A DNA stretch of 64,000 nt from Sinonovacula constricta (taxonomy: Eukaryota > Mollusca > Bivalvia > Cardiida > Solecurtidae). This document shows positions 50,236-60,800 of the stretch, piece by piece. The notes beneath the pieces were generated by a model that was given only the letters and a program-made list of their open reading frames with translations, was not told the DNA's origin and ran no database searches. The DNA lies in contig CM017558.1 in NCBI GenBank assembly GCA_007844125.1, positions 52,325,334-52,389,333 on the forward strand. The letters run 5' to 3'. The position numbers and the translations under genes were made by a program. The number at the start of each line of letters is the position of its first letter. Positions within the stretch are counted from its first letter, which is position 1.

Positions 50236-52115
50236 AATTAACCGCCTTTCGAGGGATCCTTTTTAGACAACAATAATTCACTTGTTTGTATCTTTTTTAG
50301 AAAAAAAATATAATAAATGGTCCAAACTGTCGGATACCAACTTTAAACTCTTATTCACCTCACTAATTAGTTAAAAAAGCTGATATAACAACGCCAATGA
50401 CACATACGGCAACTTTTTAATTTGCCATAATTAGTTTCTCCCGGTGAGGCTAATGAAGACTTTAGCGAACTGTGGGATGTGTTCATTTACTGCACAGGGG
50501 TGTCTTGTTGTACTCATTGGAACATTTTTTAATAATGATTGTACTTATTCCCCTTACCTCGAATAAAACGTAAGTCAACAGACTTGTTATAAAAGTAAGT
50601 ATTTAATCCGTGGATATGGTAGCTTGCAGTTTATTAGCGGTGCGCCAGTCGGTGGTTCTACCCAGACCTTTTTCTGGCGTGTTCCTCCCCCAAAATTGCT
50701 AGACCTCACTATAATGATCATAACTGATACTGCAATGTATTTCAAAAACAAAGACAACATAAATTAATCTGTTAGGAGTGGCAAACTAAACAACTCGCAG
50801 AAGATTGATTCTAATAACTTAACATGTAAATTCATATTAACACTGTTGACTTGATCTTGAAAGACGGTGGTGATGTTATATACCCGATTTATATACATGT
50901 GAAAAACGTGTTTGCACGCAACCATTTCAAGCAGCTCTCCTGGAATGCGACTAGCTAAAGAGCCGAGACATAAAGTTATCCTCAACGTCATCAGTCCAGT
51001 GTATGTATAGGGTAGTCTTTTAAGACGTTTCTATAGAAAATAGAAGCCGACATAGAAGTCTCAGGCTCACTTCTACCATTCCCATAAAACTGTCAATCAA
51101 ACTGTCAATCGTCTTTACGTGTTCAAACTTGTCGTCACAAGGAGTGGAGTCAAGCCAGAATGCGTGGTTTGTTGCACATGCGCAGTTGAAAAGACAGCCA
51201 TTTAGTAAAATAGATCGATCTGTTGTTTTTGTTGTGTTTTTTTTTCATTGTAAAATAGAAAATAGAAAGGAGTTCTACTGAAATAAATCGCCTTTAAGTA
51301 ATCGTTCTTGGAAATGTCCTACGAATGACACCATGTTGCTCTATAAACAAGTGAAGTGCGGCAATTTCGTGAATTTAATTTCTGTTATTATTCAGTTTTG
51401 GTAAATTTCTGAAGTAAATGAGAATGTAGTTTAATTTAAGTTTAATTGCACTTGTTACTACGATGAACTATCTACAAGTCCAATGTTATACTCTATTCTG
51501 TTGTTTGTATTGGGACCTTTTTCCATGCGTCCAAAGACAATTTTTTACTTTGTATAATTTATAAACAAGAAGATTTTACGGCTTTGTAAATATTTTAATA
51601 ACAACAAGGTTTTGCTGTTTCTTGGGCGGTTTGTTGTTGGGCAAAATTGTTTTATTGTTGTACCGGACCTCGGCGGCGACATTCGACGCTTTGCATGAAT
51701 GCTCTCTTGTATAGATATCGTCTTTGTTGCCAAGCCAGGGTATAGGCCTACTGACACTGAGGAATATAAATAATCCCGACCATTACACGACTAGAAAAAT
51801 ACATTACCACTCTATTATGCACTAAATGTGTCGGATATATTCCCTATTGAATACTCATGCTGTATTGGATCAATTATAGTGTACTGATGTATGACCATCG
51901 GCGGTAGCGATTTGTAGGTCAAAAGGTCAGAGATTGCCGGGTCAAGGGAATAAAGGGTAAAACAACAACAACGTTATTTCTTGGCATCTAACTTATATGC
52001 ACCACTAGAGTTAGTAAGTGTTCTTACTTTAATTTAATTATCACTTTTGATTTTGTCAAAGCGGGCGAGGATATACATGTCATATTTGAAAACATCTACA
52101 GTGGCTTTTCATAAT
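50236..52115. other. Mostly noncoding region
   Basis: It holds the SINE copy at 50628-50745 and the dispersed TCGGATACCAACTTTAA motif near 50330. No gene was recognised. Confidence 0.5.
50628..50745 (+). mobile_element. SINE copy 3, 5'-truncated
   Basis: The copy begins in the family core (GCGGTGCGCCAGTCGGTGG) and continues through CTACCCAGACC and ATAATGATCATAAC to TGCAATGTATTTC. It lacks the tRNA-like head. Confidence 0.7.
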
Positions 52116-52119
52116 AAGA

Positions 52120-52460
52120 TTTACATCAGCATCATCATCATCAAAATTATCGTCATCACCATCACAACCACCACCACCATCATCCCAACCACCACCATCA
52201 ACATCATCATCTATCACAACCATCATCGTCATCATCACAACCACCATCATCATCATCACAACCACCACCATCATCATCACAAACACCACCATCAAAATCA
52301 TCATCTATGATAACCATAATCGTCATCATCACAACCACCACCATCAACATCATCATCTATCACAACCATAATCGTCATCATCACAACCACTACCATCAGC
52401 ATAATCATACATCACAACCACTATCATCATCATTATCATCATCATCCTATTTATGTTTGA
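52120..52460. repeat. CAT/CAC trinucleotide tract
   Basis: Mixed CAT, CAC and AAC triplets. The His-rich and Met/Val-rich frames are translations of this tract. Confidence 0.92.
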
Positions 52461-54030
52461 CAGTTACTGGTATAAATACTAAAACAAACACTATTCTGAG
52501 TGTAATTCTATTATAAAAATGTACATAACTAGTTCATGTGAACAATGTTTTTGCAAAGCGACTAGAAAAATATCAAATATAAATCTGGTACAGGTAAGGT
52601 CCTTTTCTATAGTAAATACATGATGACATGAGAAATGGGGTTTATGGTCAACATTAAACTTGCAAGATAGATTAAAGTCTACCAGTTTATAAATGTGTTA
52701 TATGTGTATATGTGTATGTTTTTGTGATAAAGATAAATGAGTTTGATCGATAGAATATATTCAAATGCATATAATTGGTCCGAAAATAAGACTTAATACT
52801 GTAGCACCACAGAAATCCCGGGTCACATTTATGAACCTTAAATTGATAAAAATAAGACACAATAAAGAGAAATATAATATCTCTAATATACTATATTACC
52901 GAATCGTTATAGAATCACGTTAGCAAATATGGCTTACATTGACATGTATAGGCAAATTACAATCAGATAAAAAACAAAATACATATATAAATTCATTTGG
53001 TAATATTGACTGAGTAATTCTTTTTGTATCAATCAAGCCCATATTAATGAGCTTTGGTAAGTTTATTGAACATTTACTTAATATGCAGCCTTCGCGAAAC
53101 ATAGCACGTAAACTTTTACCGGCTGCCTTTGTTAACAATATATAGACTTTAATTTATCTTTTAATATAAAGTGGCACTTTTTCAATCATTCGCTTGATAA
53201 TTTCAGAAAAATATCCCCCGTAAAAAGATAAAGAACATTCACAAACGTTTCTATTGGTGTGGTAAGGTGCTGTATGAAGGGCGGTCTGACTTACATGTAT
53301 ATGCCAAAGAACAAACAAGTACGAGAGAAACACGAAATAACTTTGTAATTATAGTATAAATCAATATGCTAATTTTAATACAACTCTGTTATAAAAAGCT
53401 TAGGCTGTGATTAATTTCCCGCTCTTACCGTATCAAACTGATCACTCTAGTGATTCTGTCGCTAATTACTGTCGACATGAAGCCCAAGTAATGAAACCAC
53501 GCATGTTACTGGAGTCACGTGACAACAACCATCGCGCATTCACCGTCGCAATAGTTATTTGGTTGCGTAATTATTTAGAACATCAGCACTCATTAATTAT
53601 TATGTTGCATGTGTAAACGTTTATATCATCTTAATACTCTATTATCAGAAAATACAACAGCAAAACACACTCAAATGCACAGGAAGATTCCAGAATATCA
53701 GAGTTATATTATGTCAGTATATATTATTATGACCGCGTGGCTTTAAGAGATCGAGTGTCGAGTAGATGTATACGACACAAGTGATCTTTAGGGCTCCTCT
53801 TCACATCTTCCCACATCACACCGCTTTAAAAAGTAATACGATGCATTGCTGAAGCCCACAAGCGAACAGAGATACTGTTTACTGACTGGTTGAATTCAGA
53901 CGATTTAGATAATGTCTCAGAATATGAATATCAAAGTTCGTTTTCTCGAACATACGCTCGACCGACGTCGACATAGCGAGTGTCGAGAGTAAATCAATCA
54001 CACATCCCTCTTTCATGGATCGAAGTCTTC
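52461..54030. other. Noncoding region downstream of the otopetrin gene
   Basis: Probable 3' flank of the gene that ends at 54031. No close AATAAA was found on the minus strand. No other feature was recognised. Confidence 0.5.
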
Positions 54031-54800
54031 TTAGTACTTAGAATCTTCTGTGTATCTCCAAGCATGCTTCCAGATATTCGCTAAGCACACCGTTGAATGA
54101 AACCTAAAGAAGATCGAGAGTGGCACAGCCGCGTGGGTGATTATGGTCCATCCCACTGAACCATAAAAAACCTCCTGTATCGGGTTAGCATTGGCCCGCT
54201 GGACCTCAAACAAGTTCAATCCCCAGAAAGCTATGTTACAAATCAAGAGAAAAGTCACAAATTCTCTGCCAGGTTTGTTGACTTCTTGGTCTTTTTTCCA
54301 CGCCCGCCTTCGAATTGCACTCATGAGAAACATCGTCTGTACTGTAGCTTGGATCAATCGGAAGCAGCTTGATATTATCAGCAGGTGTCCGTATTGTTGA
54401 GATTCCACTAAAATTCCCGCCACAATGTTTGAAACACATAAAACATAAACTCCAAATAATGAAATCACCATCAAAGCGTCTTCGAAGCCAAGACTGTTGT
54501 CTTTCAGAGGTTTAAGCACGTACATTCTATGAAAAGCAATAATTATTGATACTGACGTCAATACATACAGTATGACGTCACCAAAATGGCCAACTCTCAC
54601 CGCAGCAGATATGAACTCACGTGATCTCACGAGAACTGAAAACGTGATAAGAACGATAACGGCAGCCACAAAAACGATTATTCCAAGAAACAAGCCTCTA
54701 CTCGAACTGGAGCAATCAACATTTGAGCGCTCCGATGACCCAAATGTTTTCGTCTGCTGTCGTGTGTTGTTCAAGTTCAGCCACATGACAAGTAAGATAC
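54031..54800 (-). CDS. Otopetrin last exon, C-terminal half of the channel
   Basis: The acceptor is TGTGAATTTTCAG. It encodes 255 residues from ILLVMWLNLN to TEDSKY and a TAA stop, covering roughly the last six helices. The most conserved block is GWTIITHAAVPLSIFFRFHS followed by TVCLANIWKHAW close to the C terminus. Opposite-strand frames are shadows. Confidence 0.95.
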
Positions 54801-57800
54801 CTGAAAATTCACAAAGTATAAAATTTTTTACTAAGCTAAAATATTATCAAAATAGTTCTATCCATGCTTTTTTAACACAGTAGGCCTAGGTAGATTTGAA
54901 AAACGAAGACCTGATATATTAAGGTTCATTAAATGGTTCAAATGCAAATCACTATAATCACTTAAATCAAATAAGGAAATAAAACAGATTTTATGCTCCT
55001 CGAAAATTGAGAGCATATAGGCTCCGTTGTGTCGAAATATTGTGAGAAGCATATCTCAATAATTATGTAATCGTTTGATATATTGATATTAAGCTAACTC
55101 ACAAACACGCATGATGATATGCAGAAGTGCATTGCATACCTCTAAGTGTTTTTTGTTACATCGATCTTGTGAGATGTATTTCAAATCATCACCATATAGC
55201 TATATACCAAGTCTGAAATGAATCGATGCAACTGTTCTGAAGTTTCTATCTTCAGTCAAGAATGTCGGATGGCAACATGGTCAAATACACACGAGGACCT
55301 CAAAAATTAACACGGACTGATTTATGGCCGTTGTTTAGTGCATTTATTATCATAACCAGATACCTTATGGGTGTATACCTTCTCTAAAGAAAATATATCA
55401 CCAACTCATCCTCACGTACCTACATAATAACTTCATCCATGTAGTAGTTAACTAGTTATTATCCGGACATGCAAGTTAGAAAAACAGACGAACGATAATT
55501 AAAAAAGCAGAAGAGATAAATAAAGATATTGTAGGCTGAGTAATGGTTCTTGTGCCAAGTAGTTTTCAAGGGGTGTCGCAATTATCTTTGACTGAGCCTG
55601 CTGTCCACAACTCTTCAATCGACATTTTGGGGATTGTAGTGCGAAATCAGAACAATGTCTGGTTCTCATGCTGTATTATCCATCCCATCAAGATTTATTC
55701 AACCAATTCAAGTTTCATTTCAGTATTTCAAACGGTTTTTGCGATAAGCTCCGGAAAATAAAACTTGGACTGACGGACGGGTAAAGCCGCGATTATATTA
55801 TGGAATCATAAAAGGACAGATGTCTGCATCAGGGCTGTTGCTGTCGTTGTTTTACCCTGAATATCGTCGTGATTTGTATGTCATACTGATTCAAAATTAG
55901 AAGTTATTCTGTTCAAAGCAGCAACTCTCGTTATCCATAATAAGCCTTAATTATCATTTTATCTTTATGAATTGATTCCGTGTGACGTAGCATATAATGA
56001 CGTGATTCACTTTTAGATCATCGTTATTCTCTTGTTTATGTCAGCCTATGAATCGACTTAGAGATAGTTCGTGTTCATTTACATCCTTTATGTAGCAAAT
56101 TGATTTGAGATTTTAGATGCGCTCTTACAACAAGGCTGCTCAAATGAAGGCTTAATATAACCTGCCAATTTTGACTTTTATAACGTTTTCTTTAATTATT
56201 AACTGAAATCCAATATTATACATACGTGTTATTACAGTCGAAAAACGACTTCTCCATAGGTTTATCTGTAAAATATCGTTTAAATAGTAACAATGTGAAA
56301 TATTTATTTTTTGTCCTACCCCAAAACCACAAATAACGCCCCTATTAAGTTTCATACCACGATCAAACGCACAAAAAACACTCAATCCTTAAATAAAGTC
56401 TGGACAATGGCATGTTGACTGTAACTGTATCGAGGTGATAAAATCAAACCAAACAAAAACTCACTGGAGCAGATCAGGCTATAGATGATGGTACATGGGT
56501 ACAGGTATGGTCCAGAGGAGTTCACCACATCACCCATTAGGGAATCCGTGGTCAGGTAACAGTTCGAGTTTGGGTGGCTCTCTTGTAACAGTGCTGGAAG
56601 AAAGGGCAGCATATTACATGTTATTGAATTTTTATTGTGATATTATTTTATACAAAAACCTATTCTTGCTCTAATGTATCTTTTACATCGAAAGGTGCCT
56701 TAGTAATAGACATCTTTCTGCAGACTTAGCAGTAATTATTGCACATCAAGATAAGACAGCCCTCAGTGAAAGTTGGATGATAAAGATCGTCATTATTTGC
56801 CTAAGCCTTTATCTTTATAAATGCATAAAAAGATAGCATCTACTATTTTGCAAATACACTTATAATCCACTTATAAAAATATTCGAGCGCCCTCTTGGCT
56901 CTTCGGCACCCCACCGCATAGGTTCGATCCCGACCAACGTGAATGATGAAAGGTCTTCCAGTTGACCTGCGGTGTGCCGTGGGTTCCATCCACCCAGACA
57001 TTGTCTTGGTTCTTCTTCTGCCAAATATCAGAACGTCAATATAACGACTACATTTGTATCTGTGCAATATTGTGTTGTTTTTTTCAAAAAGCTCAAATTT
57101 AGAACACTGACAAAATAAAACAATATGCTGCCTTTATTGAGACGGAAAATAATTCAAAATAAAATAAGGAACAAACTCAGTTTAAGGTGCAAAGGCAACA
57201 ATAACAACAATGTATACATTTTCTCAAATCCTAATTCACCTATTGTCATATAAAGAAAATTAAAGGACGGTAAGTAAAACAAAAGGGGCATGATGCCCCT
57301 TAATCGCTCACCTGATGACTCAATATAATGCCAGCTTTAATATAATGCTCAGTTCAAAGACAATGCTGGTCTTAACATAATGCATGACTCAATATAATGC
57401 CCAGTTCACAACAATGCTGGGTTCAATATAATACATGACTCAATATAATGCCACCTTTAATATAATGCTCGTTTCAACAAGAGGGCCATGATTGCCCTTA
57501 ATCGCTCACCTGATGACACATGCTTTTAGTAGGCTCAAGTCTGGCATGAAGTAAGAGTTATTTACTTTAGAAATCTTTGGTGAAGATTGGACTATTAGTG
57601 TGGCCACTGGGTTGATAACATTTTCTAGATTTTATAAAGTAACTTACTGAATCCACATGACTCACTTCAAAACATATGTAAGATTTTATACTGGAAAACA
57701 TGCTCGCCAAGTTTGATGAAGATTGGGCCATCAATGTGGCCTCTTAAGTGTGTTCACAATGTTTTTCCAAAATGTGATCTAGTGACCTACCTTTTGACAC

Positions 57801-60800
57801 CACGTGATCCAATAATGACCTCATCTAAGATTTTAAGCAGACAAACATTCTGACCAAGTTTGGTGAAGATCGGGCTATAAATGTGGTTTCTAGTGTGTTC
57901 ACATGCTTTTTCTTAGTTTTGACCTACTGACCTATTTATTGACCCCACGTGTCCCAATAACGAACTCATCCAAGATTTCGTATAGACCAACATTCTAACC
58001 AAGTTTGATGAAGATTGGCCTATAAATGTGGCATCTAGTGTGTTCACAAGCCTTTTCTAAGATTCGACCTAGTGACCTAATTTTTAAACCCACGTGACCC
58101 AGTTACGAACTCATCTAAGATTTTATGCAGACAAACATTCTGACCAAATTTGGTAACGATTGGACTATAAATGTGGTCACTAGTGTGTTCAAAAGTGTTT
58201 TTTTTTCTAAAATTTGACCCAGTGACCTACTTTTTGACCCCAGGTGACTACAAATGATTTTATCCAAGATTTCATGCAGACAAACATTCTGACCAAGTTT
58301 GATGAAGATTGGATAAAAAAAACTGTGGCCTCTAGTGTGTTCACAAGCTAAAATGTTGACAACGGACGGCGAACGACGGACGCCGGACGAAGCGGTATCA
58401 CAAAAGCTCCCCTTGGGCACGTTTTGCTCAGGTGAGCCAACCAAAACGTTTTAAAAGTTAAATGATGGCAACTTTATAAAGCGTATAAATGTTGTTTTTT
58501 TGTACAATTTTGACATTCATTAGCTCTGTTTAATCTATATCTAATCTTTTCTCAAAATTGTCAAGTATTGTCAATGCTTCCTTGCGTAATTCTTTAGCCA
58601 TTTGTATATATAATAGATATTTAATATTTTAATCCATCACAGAGTGTTTCCCTTTAAGCTTTCAAGCCTTAGAACGTGAAGCCATTCATTCCGAGCTTGA
58701 TGATCCTCAAGTGCTGAAAGTATTAATTATCTATGACACAATGAATCGATTTTCTCTCACAAAGGCACAAGGGTAAAGTATAACCAAGAGATCTATAGCA
58801 TGCTGAAAAACAACAAAATATCGGATTAATAATACACGCCTATCGCGGTTGGAAAACAAATTCCAAAGACACATAAAAACGACACAATAAACTAAGCATG
58901 ACCCCGTTTTTCAGAATAAGTAGCACGTTAAATAGCAATAATACAATACAACGTTAAAAGGATTGACACTGTTTGTAAAAAAAATGTTAACACTGAAATA
59001 ATACATAACCCCGTTAAAAGGACTGGACCCCATTAACGTTGATGCAACCAAAGTGACTTGCTATAGTTTTCACATCACATTTGTCTTAAACTGTGTCTAT
59101 CTACACACCTTTATGTTGTTATCTGACAATTTGCCTTAATCACATACATATAACGAAAGTAAACCAGCGTGTATAAGCTTTAGGAAAAATTACAAGCTGA
59201 ATGTATGGCAATGCTTAAAAGTCAGACTTTAATGGTAAGCAAGTGTTAATCATACGACAATTTGATATTTTAATATGTTCTTAAATATTTAAGACTACGT
59301 GGATACCACCTTAAGGTCTCCTGATGACCGAGCAACTGTTGCTAGGATATTTATCTTAACATACAACAGTTATATGTTATTCATTGACAGGAAAAAAAAC
59401 AACGTTTCTTGTGTTTGCTATAGGAGTTAAAATAGGAACAATGGAGTTCATCATGGAACTAGCAAATAACAGTACTATTGTATGTTTTCATTACTAAGAA
59501 ATGGCAGATCGACAACAGTAACAATACGATAACCAAAAGAACTTCAACACAAAAAACAACATCGCAGGCCAAACTACTTATGCATATAACCTTAATGACG
59601 TCATACCTGTGACGTTGCCTTCACCGTGTGTGTGACGCAGGTCCCGGTCCAGGTCCCTGAGCGTTTCCTTGACAACGTTCTCCCACCAGACACACATGTT
59701 AGCCGCGACCATGTGCATCAGACCGAACCTAGCCAGCTGACGGTACTTGTGAGTGCACATCTGACATCATAATCGAAACAATCATTGTGTTTTGTGTTGG
59801 TGTTTGTTTTTGTGTAAAAAGAACGTATTTACCGACATGTATTGTTGAGTGTAGTGTAGCGTATGTGCTCAGAGAACGCATGGATCCGGCTTTCTTTACT
59901 CTCTTCTTTTGCCTTATAGTATTTAGCGAGCAAACAAATTGAGAGACAACTCATTTGTGTAGTGTTTAGCGTTTGACTTGTATTCATGCATGTGCAGTTT
60001 GATCGTGGACATAATAAACAGAGCTTTTAATGTTCGTTATGAAAAGCCTTAAAAGCGGTATAATAATGTTTTCTGCATTCTCCAAGCTTTAGGAAAAGAA
60101 ACCTTTGAGGTAGGCAGGTATATAAATGATCAAACACTTTGAAAATTTAATTTAATATTCGGTGTGCTTCAAGGCAGTATGCAGTGGTTAGCCAGTGTAT
60201 AAATAATGCATTCAAAACATAAAAGGAAATTAACATAAAAAACAATGAAAAAGTGGTATTTAACAGACAACTAACGGACAAAGGTATTTTATGAATGTTA
60301 AGAAACATTAAACAGCAGTTCTACCCAATATGACCATAACTGTGTAGGTGCGACATAACAAAAACAAACAAATCGAAAAAAATAATAGATATGTTAAAAG
60401 GTCACGTTCAAACTTACCGTTGCATTCAGAAAGACAAAATAGAGCTGTGCGAATGTGAAGCAGAGGTGAAGTAGAGGTCTGACTCCGTATAGTACCTCGT
60501 TGCAGACTGGTGAAGACATCATCTCGAAGTACTCTCCAAAATGGAGGCCACTGTTGATCATGCTGCCAATACCGAAGCCTGTCGAATTTAAGCAAACTCT
60601 TAAACATTCGTAACTACTCGGAGGTATTCGGACAAATCCGAAATTTCGTAGCAAAGAGCGAGGTGATCCGAGTGAGTCTAAAAATCAGAAAATCGAATTC
60701 CTTGGTGTCAATCGGAACACCTCGGATAATTTACGAATCATCTCTCCGATGTAGGTGGTCAGTCGAATCACCTTGGCCATTTTCCTACTACTTCTATGAC

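Noticed and set aside
52047..52310. His-rich protein frame
   Set aside because: It is a translation of the CAT/CAC microsatellite.
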